Source: Antrihabitans auranticaus (GTDB lineage Bacteria > Actinomycetota > Actinomycetes > Mycobacteriales > Mycobacteriaceae). From it: 64,000 bases of DNA. Made by a program: the position numbers and the translations under genes. The notes below the pieces were generated by a model that was not told where the DNA came from, made no database searches, and worked only from the letters and a program-made list of their open reading frames with translations. Where the stretch lies: positions 310,001-374,000 of the forward strand of contig NZ_JAEMNW010000003.1 in NCBI RefSeq assembly GCF_016481275.1. The letters run 5' to 3'. Positions 18,598-27,714 of the stretch are shown one piece after another. Position 1 is the stretch's first letter; every line of letters begins with the position of its first letter.

Positions 18598-19776
18598 TCA
18601 GTCCTGATCGGCTGCGCTTCCGACGAAATCGGACGCAGGAATCTTGCCCTGCCGCGCGAGGCGGCGCGAGCGACGATCCGGGTACTGGACTTCCTCGGGC
18701 GACTCTTCTTCGAGCTCCGGATTGTCGAGTCTGTGCGACGACCGCGTCGGCACCAGTTCGTCGTCGTCATATTCCGGCTCGGCGACGGCCTTCTTCTTCT
18801 TTGCAGGCTTCTTCGCGATTTCGACGCCCGCCGACTTACGCCGCCACGGCCGCAGCCGCGCAAAGGTACGTTCCCGAGCTTCCTTGTCATGGAACCAGCT
18901 CTCGGCTGTTTCCGGCGGGATGAACGCGATGTACAGCACGAATATCGCAAAGCTGAAGAAGGCAACCGCGAGGCCCACAAGGATGGACAGGTGGAGTACA
19001 ACTCCCGCAAGGATGACCCATGGCCGCAGACGCCTGTTCCAGATCAGGATGCCCAACGCCAGCTCGATCGCGAGCGCGCCCCAGGTTGCGAAGTTCATCA
19101 GCATCGCGTTCATCGTCAGCCACTCAGGAGCCGCGATATTCGCCAGATCTGCTTGCCGCAGCGCGTACGAGACCGCCGAGCCTTCGTTCCAGGTGAGTCC
19201 GGTCAGCTTGTCGTGCACCGTCACCACGTAGACCAGCGACAGCTGGATCTGCATCAAGCGAAGCGCGTACGGGGCCCTGAGCTGCGCAGACCAGAACGAG
19301 CCGGCAGTGCGTCGTCTGTCGAGCGAAAGGGCAGCGCCGCAGGGTCCGAGGAAGAGGAAGAGCGCTTCCAAACGGATCAGGACATCGCCCGAGTTGAATA
19401 CGTAAATGTTCTGACGCTGGAAGGACAGCACACACACGAACACGATGAGCGCTGCAATACGGCTGTGCCAACCCACCGCCAACGCAATCGACGCCGCGAG
19501 CAGCACGAACCACATGCCCAGAATTGCGCTGTCGCTATTGGAGAAACTCAGCAACGTCCACGAGAACTCCACCGGCGACCGCTGGGGTTGCAGCCCATCG
19601 CGACCGAAAAGGTCGTACAGGTGCGGTAACAGCGAGAAGGTCCAGCCGATCGCGAGCACGCCGTACGCGATTCGGACGAGACCCAGTGTCGTCATGGGAA
19701 CCGGGTCGAACCAGAACCGCTGCCACCCATCGGCGACAGGGGTCAGAACACTCTCAGTGCGACTACGAAAGCTCAC
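18598..19776 (-). CDS. HTTM-domain membrane protein (vitamin K carboxylase-like fold)
   Basis: 392 residues. At least six membrane helices cover residues 30-290. LVRIAYGVLAIGWTF, SRIAALIVFVCVLSFQRQN and MQIQLSLVYVVTVHDKLTG match the HTTM domain, the membrane core shared with vitamin-K-dependent gamma-carboxylase and found in many actinobacteria without a known reaction. The C-terminal 100 residues are cytoplasmic, with a lysine run (AKKPAKKKKAVA) and an acidic stretch. GTG 19776 overlaps the preceding gene stop (GTGA). The repeat protein of this operon has almost no Glu, so gamma-carboxylation of its repeats is unlikely; another modification or transport role should be considered. Confidence 0.85.
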   Translation of the reverse strand: MSFRSRTESVLTPVADGWQRFWFDPVPMTTLGLVRIAYGVLAIGWTFSLLPHLYDLFGRDGLQPQRSPVEFSWTLLSFSNSDSAILGMWFVLLAASIALAVGWHSRIAALIVFVCVLSFQRQNIYVFNSGDVLIRLEALFLFLGPCGAALSLDRRRTAGSFWSAQLRAPYALRLMQIQLSLVYVVTVHDKLTGLTWNEGSAVSYALRQADLANIAAPEWLTMNAMLMNFATWGALAIELALGILIWNRRLRPWVILAGVVLHLSILVGLAVAFFSFAIFVLYIAFIPPETAESWFHDKEARERTFARLRPWRRKSAGVEIAKKPAKKKKAVAEPEYDDDELVPTRSSHRLDNPELEEESPEEVQYPDRRSRRLARQGKIPASDFVGSAADQD

Positions 19777-20339
19777 GGTCGGCCCGCCAAAATCTCCTGG
19801 TAAAGGACATGGAATTCCTCGGTCGGCGCAACGTCCGTTCCCGGCGGCGGTAACGACTCCACCTTCGACACCAACTCCACCAACACCGGGCTCTCACCCG
19901 GATAGGTCACTTCACGCACTACCCAGTGAATGAAGTCGCCCATATTGATCCCCGAGTTCGGCGTCAGAATCCATTCCTTCAATTTCTGGAAGCGGTACCA
20001 GTCGTAGTGCCCCCAAATCGGGTTGCCGCGCGGGACATTCCACGGCCGCATCGTCTGATCGGCCATCAGAACGTGAACCTCGAAAGTATTCAGCGACCGC
20101 GGCGGATCAGGCGCGAACACCGACCAACTCTGGTCCAGTCCGCCGGCAATCGCCACCGGGCGGACGAACGGGATCGCCCACTGCTTGATCGGCGAATTCG
20201 GGATCGACCATGTCAACCCGATCAAGATGATCGCGACAGCAACGAAGCTGATGACGAACTTCCCGAAACCTGTTCGCTCGAACCGCTCCTGGACCGTCGA
20301 AAAACGAGTCAGCAAGATACGAAACCTTTCCAGAATCAA
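19773..20339 (-). CDS. Single-pass membrane protein, partner of HTTM protein
   Basis: 188 residues. One hydrophobic helix (FVISFVAVAIILIGLTW, about residues 28-44) precedes an extracytoplasmic domain with a Trp-rich segment: LDQSWSVFAPDPPRSL, RPWNVPRGNPIWGHYDWYRF. The SVFAPDPPR pattern resembles small proteins that accompany HTTM proteins (DUF5819-like), but I am not sure of the family. The gene overlaps the HTTM start (GTGA) and begins three bases after the stop of the giant repeat gene, so the products are surely cotranslated. Confidence 0.75.
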   Translation of the reverse strand: MILERFRILLTRFSTVQERFERTGFGKFVISFVAVAIILIGLTWSIPNSPIKQWAIPFVRPVAIAGGLDQSWSVFAPDPPRSLNTFEVHVLMADQTMRPWNVPRGNPIWGHYDWYRFQKLKEWILTPNSGINMGDFIHWVVREVTYPGESPVLVELVSKVESLPPPGTDVAPTEEFHVLYQEILAGRP

Positions 20340-20342
20340 TGA

Positions 20343-23300
20343 CTAGCGCTGCGAGCGCCGCCGGCCGAGGACCAAGAACAAGCCGCCGACCAAGAGTGCA
20401 ATTCCAGCGAGCGCGAGCAACACCGACACAGGCGTACCCGTGGTCGGAAGATGATCGGAGCTCTGCGGAACGTTCTCGGTGTTGACGACCGGAGTGGTCG
20501 TCGAACCCGGTCCGCCAACCAAGCCACTGGTCGCCGCGAGCGTCGTCACGCCGGTACCCGTTGTCGGAACGCCGGTCGACGGACCACCGGTCGTCGGAAC
20601 CCCAGTCGACGGAACGCCGGTGGTTGGGCCGGTTGTCAGCACCACACCCGTCGTCGGAACGCCTGTCGACGGAACGCCGGTCGTCGGGACACCCGTTGCC
20701 AAGCCCGTGGCCGGGAATCCGGTTGTCGGAACCCCCGTCGCGGGGAAGCCGGTAGTCGGGACACCTGTCGCCGGGAATCCCGTCGTCGGAACGCCGGTCG
20801 TGGGAACGCCGGTGGCCATGCCCGTCGCCGGGAATCCGGTTGTCGGGATCTGACCCGTCGGACCGGTCGTTGGCAGACCAGTTGTCGGTATGCCGGTCGC
20901 CGGGAATCCTGTGGTCGGCAGACCCGTCGTCGGAACGCCGGTCGCCGGGAACCCCGTGGTCGGCAGACCCGTCGTCGGAACGCCGGTCGCCGGGAACCCC
21001 GTGGTCGGCAGACCCGTCGTCGGAACGCCGGTCGCCGGGAACCCTGTCGTCGGCAAACCCGTCGTCGGAACACCAGTCGCCGGGAACCCCGTGGTCGGCA
21101 AACCCGTCGTCGGAACACCAGTCGCCGGGAACCCCGTGGTCGGCAGACCCGTCGTCGGAATCCCGGTCGCCGGGAACCCTGTCGTTGGAAGACCCGTTGT
21201 CGGGATCTGTCCGGTACTCGGCAGACCTGTTGTGGGGATGCCAGTGGCGGTGATAGTCCCTGTCGGGAACCCAGTCACCAAACCAGTGGTCGGGAAGCCC
21301 GTAACCAGACCGGTGACACTGCCACTAGTGGTCGCTCCGCCAACCGTCGGACCACCCGTGGTCGGGAACCCGGTCACCAAGCCAGTCGTCGGGAAGCCCG
21401 TCACCAAACCGGTGGTCGGGAAACCAGTCACCAGACCAGTGGTCGGGAAGCCCGTAACCAAGCCGGTGACACTGCCACTAGTGGTCGCTCCGCCAACCGT
21501 CGGACCACCCGTCGTCGGGAACCCGGTCACCAAACCAGTCGTCGGGAAGCCCGTCACCAATCCAGTCGTCGGGAACCCGGTTACCAAGCCAGTGGTCGGG
21601 AAGCCGGTCACCAAGCCGGTGGTCGGGAAGCCGGTGATCGTGCCGGTCGCGGTCCCGGTCGGGATACCCGTCGTCGGGAAGCCCGTCACCAAGCCAGTGG
21701 TCGGGAAGCCCGTGACCAAGCCCGTGGTCGGGAAGCCGGTGATCGTGCCGGTCGCCGTTCCGGTCGGGATACCCGTCGTCGGGAACCCGGTGATCGTGCC
21801 CGTCGCGGTCCCAGTCGGGATACCCGTCGTCGGGAACCCGGTCACCAAACCGGTGGTCGGGAACCCGGTCACCAAACCAGTCGTCGGGAAGCCCGTCACC
21901 AAGCCAGTCGTCGGGAACCCGGTGATCGTGCCGGTCGCCGTTCCAGTCGTCGGAATACCCGTCGCCGGAATGCCGGTTGTGGGCAAGCCCGTCACCGTTC
22001 CTGTGACAGTGCCCGTCGTCGGAATACCGGTCGCCGGGAACCCGGTGATCGTGCCGGTCGCCGTTCCGGACGGAATTCCGGTCGTCGGGAAACCAGTCAC
22101 CAAGCCAGTCGTCGGGAAGCCCGTCACCAAGCCAGTGGTCGGGAAGCCCGTAACCAAGCCCGTGGTCGGGAAGCCGGTGATCGTGCCGGTCGCGGTCCCA
22201 GTCGGGATACCCGTCGTCGGGAACCCGGTGATCGTGCCCGTCGCGGTCCCAGTCGGGATACCCGTCGTCGGGAACCCGGTCACCAAACCGGTGGTCGGGA
22301 AGCCCGTCACCAAACCAGTCGTCGGGAAGCCCGTCACCAAGCCAGTCGTCGGGAACCCGGTGATCGTGCCGGTCGCCGTTGCAGTCGTCGGAATACCCGT
22401 CGCCGGAATGCCGGTTGTGGGCAAGCCCGTCACCGTTCCTGTGACAGTGCCCGTCGTCGGAATACCGGTCGCCGGGAACCCGGTGATCGTGCCCGTCGCG
22501 GTCCCAGTCGGGATACCCGTCGTCGGGAGACCGGTCACCAAGCCAGTCGTCGGGAAGCCCGTGACGAGACCAGTCGTCGGGAAGCCAGTCACCAAACCGG
22601 TGACGCTGCCGCTCGTCGTGGCGCCACCGACCGTCGGCCCACCCGTCGTCGGGAAACCAGTCACCAAACCAGTAGTCGGGAAACCAGTCACCAGACCAGT
22701 CGTCGGGAAACCAGTCACCAAACCGGTGACGCTGCCGCTCGTCGTGGCGCCACCGACCGTCGGCCCACCCGTGCTCGGGAAACCAGTCACCAAACCAGTC
22801 GTCGGGAAACCAGTCACCAACCCGGTTACCGAGGTCGCACCAGTCGCGGAGCCGGCTGTTGGGAAGCCTGTGACCAAACCGGTCACCGACGTCGCACCAG
22901 TCGCGGAGCCGGCTGTCGGTAAGCCTGTGACCAAACCGGTCACCGACGTCGCACCAGTCGCACTACCCGCCGTCGGGAACCCAGTCACCAAACCCGTTGT
23001 GGGGAAACCGGTTACCAGGCCTGTTGCAGAGGTCGTACCCGTAGCGGTACCTGCCGTCGGGAACCCGGTCACCAAACCTGTGGTCGGGAAGCCCGTCACC
23101 AGACCCGTTGCCGACGTCGTACCCGTCGCCGTACCCGCAGTCGGGAACCCGGTCACCAAACCAGTGGTCGGGAAGCCGGTCACCAGACCCGTTGCCGACG
23201 TCGTACCCGTCGCCGTGCCAGCCGTCGGGAAGCCGGTCACCAGACCCGTTGCCGACGTCGTACCCGTCGCCGAACCAGTCGCCGTACCCGCCGTCGGGAA

Positions 23301-25436
23301 CCCAGTCACCAAACCAGTGGTCGGGAAGCCCGTCACCAATCCCGTTGCCGACGTCGTACCCGTCGCCGAACCAGTCGCCGTACCCGCCGTCGGGAACCCA
23401 GTCACCAAACCAGTGGTCGGGAAGCCCGTCACCAGACCCGTTGCCGACGTCGTACCCGTCGCCGAACCAGTCGCCGTACCCGCCGTCGGGAACCCAGTCA
23501 CCAAACCAGTCGCCGACGTCGTACCCGTCGCCGTACCCGCCGTCGGGAACCCGGTCACCAAACCAGTCGTCGGGAAACCGGTCACCAATCCCGTTGCCGA
23601 CGTCGTACCCGTCGCCGTACCCGCCGTCGGGAACCCAGTCACCAAACCAGTGGTCGGGAAGCCCGTCACCAGACCCGTTGCCGACGTCGCACCCGTCGCC
23701 GAACCTGCAGTCGGGAAGCCCGTCACCAAACCCGTCGCCGACGTCGCACCCGTCGCCGAACCAGTCGCCGTACCCGCCGTCGGGAAGCCGGTCACCAAAC
23801 CAGTGGTCGGGAAGCCCGTCACCAAACCAGTCGCCGACGTCGCACCCGTAGCCGAACCAGTCGCCGTACCCGCCGTCGGGAACCCGGTCACCAAACCAGT
23901 CGCCGACGTCGTACCCGTCGCCGTACCACCCGTCGAGAACCCGGTCACCAATCCAGTGCTCGGGAAGCCCGTCACCAAACCAGTTGCCGACGTCGCACCC
24001 GTCGCCGAACCACCCGTCGAGAACCCGGTCACCAAACCAGTCGTCGGGAAGCCCGTCACCAAACCAGTCGCGGAGGTCGTACCCGTGGCAGTTCCAGTCG
24101 CGGTACCAGCAGTTGGGAAGCCCGTCGCCAACCCCGTTGCCGAAGTCGAACCCGTAGCGGTGCCGGCCGTCGGTAGCCCGGTGACCAGTCCTGTCGTGGG
24201 GAATCCGGTCACGAGACCGGTGACACTGCCACTCGTGGTCGTCAAGCCGACCAGGCCCGAGGTGAACGAACTTCCAGTCACGATGCCGCCGGTCGTCACT
24301 GTCGTCGCTGACGTTCCGGTAGCCGTCCCGCTCGTGGTCCCGCCAGTAGCGACCGTGCCCGACGTGAAGGTTCCGCCCGAGACGATGCCGGAGGTCGAGG
24401 TGCTGCCGGTCGTGAAGCCGAAGACAGGGAAGCCCGATGTGGACGCAGTGCCGGTCGTAGATGTGGTTGCGGTCGCGCTAGTCGCTGCGGTGCCGCCGAC
24501 GGTCGCGCCCGTCGTTGTCAGGCCCGTCGTTGTCAGGACCCCGGTTCCGATGGTTCCCGATGTAGTTGTGCCTGATCCGATGCCCCCGACTGTGCCTGTC
24601 GTGGTGCCGATTCCGGTCCCGATGCCGCCTACGGCGCTCGACGCCGAACCAGTCCCTGCCTCGATGCCGGCCCAGGCGCCCGACCCGATTCCGGTCGTCG
24701 TCGTGCCGGTCGTGCCGAATCCCGTCGTCCCACCGCCGGTCGTGGTGATGCCGGTCGTTATTCCAGTTGTTATGCCTGTCGTGGTGCCACCGCCGGAGCC
24801 TGCATCTATGCCGGTCGTCGTCCCGATGCCGGTGGTGGTGCCGATGTCACCGGTGGTCGCGGTCCCGGTGGTGATCTCGCCGCCACCTGGAATGCCGGTC
24901 GTACCACCGGTCACACCGGTGGTAGTCGTGCCGGTCGGAAATCCTGTCGTCGTGCCGCCACCGTCGGTGGGGAAACCTGTGGTCAGACCTGTCGTGCTGA
25001 TGCCGGTCACGGCACTGCCGTCTGTTCCGCCGTCGCCGGTCGTCAGACCGGTTGTCGGAAGGCCTGTCGTCGCGCTGCCATCGATCGTGCCGCCGGTCGT
25101 GATGACACCTGTTGTAGTCGTCAGACCCGTTGTGCCGATACCGGTCGGAATGATGCCTGTCGTCGGTAATCCGACGGTCGAGGTCGTCGCCGTTCCCACG
25201 GTCGAGCCGAGCGTGGTGAACTGCGGCTTGGGGTCGGAGATCGCCGCGAAGCCTGTCGTCGCGAAACCCATGGTTCCGTTCGCAGGCATGCCAGTAGTCG
25301 CGACTGTCAACGCGATCTCGGGAGCCTCCGTAGAGGGGACCCGCACCGCGGCACCGCACACCAATAGCCCAGCAGCAACAAGCGATACGCCCAATGCGTA
25401 CCGCGATCTTTCCCGCACCGGGCGAAAGATAGACAT
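20343..25436 (-). CDS. Giant Thr/Gly repeat surface protein with LPTTG sortase anchor
   Basis: 1697 residues. A basic N-terminus and hydrophobic helix (YALGVSLVAAGLLVCGAAV) form a signal sequence. Residues from about 40 to 400 are irregular Thr/Gly-rich (TTG, TATT). The middle, up to about 1400, is mainly a nine-residue repeat of the form GLVTGFPTT interspersed with TAGTATGTTSAT units. From about 1400 to 1590 it becomes five-residue repeats GFPAT/GVPTT/GLPTT. The C-terminus is LPTTG (residues 1663-1667, 20436-20450), a 24-residue hydrophobic helix and RRRSQR, a full cell-wall sorting signal. The repeats hold almost no charged residues. It heads the operon with sortase and HTTM genes. Repeats like elastin (GVPTT compared with VPGVG) suggest a flexible surface fibre. 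No known homologue is recognised. Confidence 0.9.
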   Translation of the reverse strand: MSIFRPVRERSRYALGVSLVAAGLLVCGAAVRVPSTEAPEIALTVATTGMPANGTMGFATTGFAAISDPKPQFTTLGSTVGTATTSTVGLPTTGIIPTGIGTTGLTTTTGVITTGGTIDGSATTGLPTTGLTTGDGGTDGSAVTGISTTGLTTGFPTDGGGTTTGFPTGTTTTGVTGGTTGIPGGGEITTGTATTGDIGTTTGIGTTTGIDAGSGGGTTTGITTGITTGITTTGGGTTGFGTTGTTTTGIGSGAWAGIEAGTGSASSAVGGIGTGIGTTTGTVGGIGSGTTTSGTIGTGVLTTTGLTTTGATVGGTAATSATATTSTTGTASTSGFPVFGFTTGSTSTSGIVSGGTFTSGTVATGGTTSGTATGTSATTVTTGGIVTGSSFTSGLVGLTTTSGSVTGLVTGFPTTGLVTGLPTAGTATGSTSATGLATGFPTAGTATGTATGTTSATGLVTGFPTTGLVTGFSTGGSATGATSATGLVTGFPSTGLVTGFSTGGTATGTTSATGLVTGFPTAGTATGSATGATSATGLVTGFPTTGLVTGFPTAGTATGSATGATSATGLVTGFPTAGSATGATSATGLVTGFPTTGLVTGFPTAGTATGTTSATGLVTGFPTTGLVTGFPTAGTATGTTSATGLVTGFPTAGTATGSATGTTSATGLVTGFPTTGLVTGFPTAGTATGSATGTTSATGLVTGFPTTGLVTGFPTAGTATGSATGTTSATGLVTGFPTAGTATGTTSATGLVTGFPTTGLVTGFPTAGTATGTTSATGLVTGFPTTGLVTGFPTAGTATGTTSATGLVTGFPTTGLVTGFPTAGSATGATSVTGLVTGLPTAGSATGATSVTGLVTGFPTAGSATGATSVTGLVTGFPTTGLVTGFPSTGGPTVGGATTSGSVTGLVTGFPTTGLVTGFPTTGLVTGFPTTGGPTVGGATTSGSVTGLVTGFPTTGLVTGFPTTGLVTGLPTTGIPTGTATGTITGFPATGIPTTGTVTGTVTGLPTTGIPATGIPTTATATGTITGFPTTGLVTGFPTTGLVTGFPTTGLVTGFPTTGIPTGTATGTITGFPTTGIPTGTATGTITGFPTTGLVTGFPTTGLVTGFPTTGLVTGFPTTGIPSGTATGTITGFPATGIPTTGTVTGTVTGLPTTGIPATGIPTTGTATGTITGFPTTGLVTGFPTTGLVTGFPTTGLVTGFPTTGIPTGTATGTITGFPTTGIPTGTATGTITGFPTTGLVTGFPTTGLVTGFPTTGIPTGTATGTITGFPTTGLVTGFPTTGLVTGFPTTGLVTGFPTTGLVTGFPTTGGPTVGGATTSGSVTGLVTGFPTTGLVTGFPTTGLVTGFPTTGLVTGFPTTGGPTVGGATTSGSVTGLVTGFPTTGLVTGFPTGTITATGIPTTGLPSTGQIPTTGLPTTGFPATGIPTTGLPTTGFPATGVPTTGLPTTGFPATGVPTTGLPTTGFPATGVPTTGLPTTGFPATGVPTTGLPTTGFPATGVPTTGLPTTGFPATGIPTTGLPTTGPTGQIPTTGFPATGMATGVPTTGVPTTGFPATGVPTTGFPATGVPTTGFPATGLATGVPTTGVPSTGVPTTGVVLTTGPTTGVPSTGVPTTGGPSTGVPTTGTGVTTLAATSGLVGGPGSTTTPVVNTENVPQSSDHLPTTGTPVSVLLALAGIALLVGGLFLVLGRRRSQR
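20660..24215 (-). repeat. 27-bp and 15-bp DNA repeats within the giant surface protein gene
   Basis: At DNA level the coding repeats are near-identical 27-bp units (on the plus strand, GGGAAGCCCGTCACCAAACC-type) between about 21250 and 24215, and 15-bp units between about 20660 and 21240. Longer blocks of several hundred bases also recur, for example the blocks with IPTGTATGTITGFP around 21640-21930 and 22170-22400. Such homology invites recombination, copy-number variation and sequencing misassembly. Confidence 0.9.
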
Positions 25437-25749
25437 CGAGGCCTAAATCCTTTCAGCCCCGACCCGGCGATGACGCTAGCAGTCGGGATTCGAACAATGG
25501 GCGTCTATATAGAATCGTTACTTGCGTGTCGCGCAGCACTTCTTATGCGAGAGGTAATCGTCACCACACTCGACTTAGTTACACACGCGCGAACGAACTT
25601 TCGCTACCGCGTCCGGTCCCATCGCGAAAGACTATCCTTCCTGCGGGTTTACGCCGCGTTAATCCGACTTCGACACCGTCTCCACAGGGCGCGTCGCGGG
25701 TGGACGGCGGCTGCCGGTCCATGGCACGGTCGTGAGGGGAGGTGGACGA
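25437..25749. other. Intergenic region between giant repeat gene and thrE-like gene
   Basis: A 313-base divergent region, more AT-rich than its surroundings between about 25495 and 25600 (TCTATATAGAATCG). It should hold the promoters of the repeat-protein operon (minus) and of the ThrE-like gene (plus), but no confident -35/-10 pair, palindrome or RNA is seen. Confidence 0.5.
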
Positions 25750-27177
25750 GTGAAGTTGCAGAGGCCCGAACGTGGGGCTCTTCGAGCTAGGTTTCGCAGC
25801 CGGAAGCACATCAATTCGGCCAGTGTCGACACGGGCGAGCAGAACTTGGGCCCGCAGGTACCCGACGACTCGACCGTCAACTACGTCCTCGACCTCTGTC
25901 TGCGAATCGGCGAGGTCCAGATGTCAAGCGGCGCCGGTGCGTCGGACGTCACGGCGACGATCATCGCCATGACCTCGGCACTCGGCCTCCCGCATTGCGA
26001 GGTCGACGTCATTTTCACCTCCATCACCGTCACGTGTCACCGCGGTACGACGATGGCCCCGGTGACAGCGCTACGCGTTGTGCGATCACGCAGCCTCGAC
26101 TACACCCGGCTCACTGCAACCGAAATCCTGGTGCACAGGATCGTCACGGGTTCGATCAGTGCGGAAGCAGCCCAGACCGAACTCGAGGCGATCACCTCCG
26201 CACCCCACCCCTACCCGCGCTGGGTCGCGACGATCGCCTGGGGTGGCCTTGCAGCGTTCATCACCGTCATTCTCGGCGGCGGCTTCGGCATCGCGGCGGT
26301 CGCCTTCGTCATCAGCGCCGTCGTCGACCGCCTCGGACGTTTTCTCAACCGCTTCGCTCTGCCCTTCTTCTTTCAGCAGGTGGTCGGTGGCTTGGTTGCG
26401 ACGTTGTCGGCGATGGCAATCGTCAGCAGCAACCTTCTGGACACCGACAAACCCACCGTGGTCGTTGCAGCTGCCGTGACTGTGCTGCTCTCGGGTTTGT
26501 CCACCGTCTCGGCCGTCCAGGACGCGATCACCGGCTACAACGTCACGGCGGCCGGCCGCACCATGGAAACCGCGCTGATGACGGCCGGGCTCATCGCAGG
26601 CGTTGTGCTGGCGTTGAAGATCGCGGTGCTCCTCGGGTTCGAGCGGACTCCGCTCCCCGAGATCGTCGACTCGACGCCGCAGCGGCTGCCGTTCGTAGTT
26701 ATCGGCAGCGCCGGAGCTGCGGCGTGCTTCGCCCTCGCGTCCTATTCGACGGTGCGGGCAATGGCTGTCGCCGGAGTCGCCGGCGGACTCGGCGGCGGCG
26801 TCTACGGTGCCCTCCTCCTCACTCATCTGGGCGCCGTCAGTTCGTCAGCTGTCGCGGCGATGCTCGTCGGCCTGGGCGGCGGAGTTCTGGCACGACGCCT
26901 GAAGGTGACGCCACTCGTCGTCGCCGTTTCCGGGATCACTCCGCTACTTCCTGGTCTGTCGACCTATCGCGGCTTGTACGAGCTCGGCGTAGAGCGAAGT
27001 AGCAGTCCGACGACACTCATGACGGCGATCGGTATCGGTCTCGCGTTGGCCGCCGGTGTCGTTCTCGGCGAGTATCTCGCGCAGCCGCTGCGGACCAGGC
27101 TCGGCCGGCTCGAGCGAAAATTGGCCGGTCCAAGAATGGCGGGTCCGCTCGAACCGACGGACCGCCGTCTCGACTAG
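25750..27177 (+). CDS. Threonine/serine exporter family protein (ThrE/DUF1212)
   Basis: 475 residues. The N-terminal domain (VLDLCLRIGEVQMSSGAGASDVTATI, then GLPHCEVDVIFTSITVTCHRG) is the characteristic soluble/periplasmic ThrE_1 domain; it is followed by about ten membrane helices, including LAAFITVILGGGFGIAAVAFVIS and the late VSGITPLLPGLSTYRGLYEL typical of ThrE. It probably exports threonine and serine with proton motive force; the M. tuberculosis counterpart is Rv3737. The GTG at 25750 is chosen because GGAGG sits eight bases upstream, within the longer open frame that begins at 25732. Confidence 0.88.
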   Translation: MKLQRPERGALRARFRSRKHINSASVDTGEQNLGPQVPDDSTVNYVLDLCLRIGEVQMSSGAGASDVTATIIAMTSALGLPHCEVDVIFTSITVTCHRGTTMAPVTALRVVRSRSLDYTRLTATEILVHRIVTGSISAEAAQTELEAITSAPHPYPRWVATIAWGGLAAFITVILGGGFGIAAVAFVISAVVDRLGRFLNRFALPFFFQQVVGGLVATLSAMAIVSSNLLDTDKPTVVVAAAVTVLLSGLSTVSAVQDAITGYNVTAAGRTMETALMTAGLIAGVVLALKIAVLLGFERTPLPEIVDSTPQRLPFVVIGSAGAAACFALASYSTVRAMAVAGVAGGLGGGVYGALLLTHLGAVSSSAVAAMLVGLGGGVLARRLKVTPLVVAVSGITPLLPGLSTYRGLYELGVERSSSPTTLMTAIGIGLALAAGVVLGEYLAQPLRTRLGRLERKLAGPRMAGPLEPTDRRLD

Positions 27178-27188
27178 CGACGCTTCAT

Positions 27189-27644
27189 CTAGCGACGCCG
27201 CCAGGCCTCGGGATCGGCGGTGAGGTCGTCGATGAAGGACGGCAGATGGTTCTTCGCGACGTCCTCGATGCTCACGCCTTCGAGAACCGCGCGCATATTC
27301 GCGCGCACGGCGATCCACACCTGCTGTAGCGCCTGCGCATGACCCGAATATCGGACGTCCTCAGGACGTTCGCCACGCACCGACGCCAGCGGACCTTCGA
27401 CCGCACGGATCACGTCCGCAACACTGATTTCGGCAGCTGGCCGGGTCAGCCAGTAACCGCCGTCCGGGCCGCGGCGGCTGCTGACCAGTCCGCCACGACG
27501 CAGATCGGCGAGAACCGACTCGAGAAACTTCGGCGGAATTGCCTGCGATGCCGCGAGCGGCTCAGCCTTGGCCGGCGCGTCGGGGCTATGTGCCAGCTCC
27601 AGCAGGGCGCGCACTGCGTAGTCCACCTTCGCGGTGATGTGCAC
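27189..27644 (-). CDS. Rrf2-family transcriptional regulator lacking cysteines
   Basis: 151 residues beginning MHITAKVDYAVRALLELA, the standard Rrf2 winged-helix opening; IPPKFLESVLADLRRGGLVSSRRGPDGGYWL is recognition helix and wing. The protein has no cysteine at all, so it cannot hold the Fe-S cluster used by IscR, NsrR or RsrR; it must sense another signal or act constitutively. Start GTG 27644. It is convergent with the ThrE gene and faces away from the esterase cluster, so its target is not obvious from context. Confidence 0.88.
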   Translation of the reverse strand: MHITAKVDYAVRALLELAHSPDAPAKAEPLAASQAIPPKFLESVLADLRRGGLVSSRRGPDGGYWLTRPAAEISVADVIRAVEGPLASVRGERPEDVRYSGHAQALQQVWIAVRANMRAVLEGVSIEDVAKNHLPSFIDDLTADPEAWRRR

Positions 27645-27714
27645 TGCTCGCTCCGTCCCAGTCCGTCGAATCCGCCCTGCTGATTATGCGGGCGCGACGG
27701 ACAGGCCTCGAGCA

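Noticed and set aside
20890-25446. A 1518-codon open frame on the plus strand, opposite the giant repeat gene, reading PVVGKPVTKPVVG repeats
   Set aside because: It is the antisense of the 27-bp repeat DNA; it has no signal peptide, no sorting signal and no RBS at its start. The minus-strand frame has signal peptide, LPTTG anchor and operon context.
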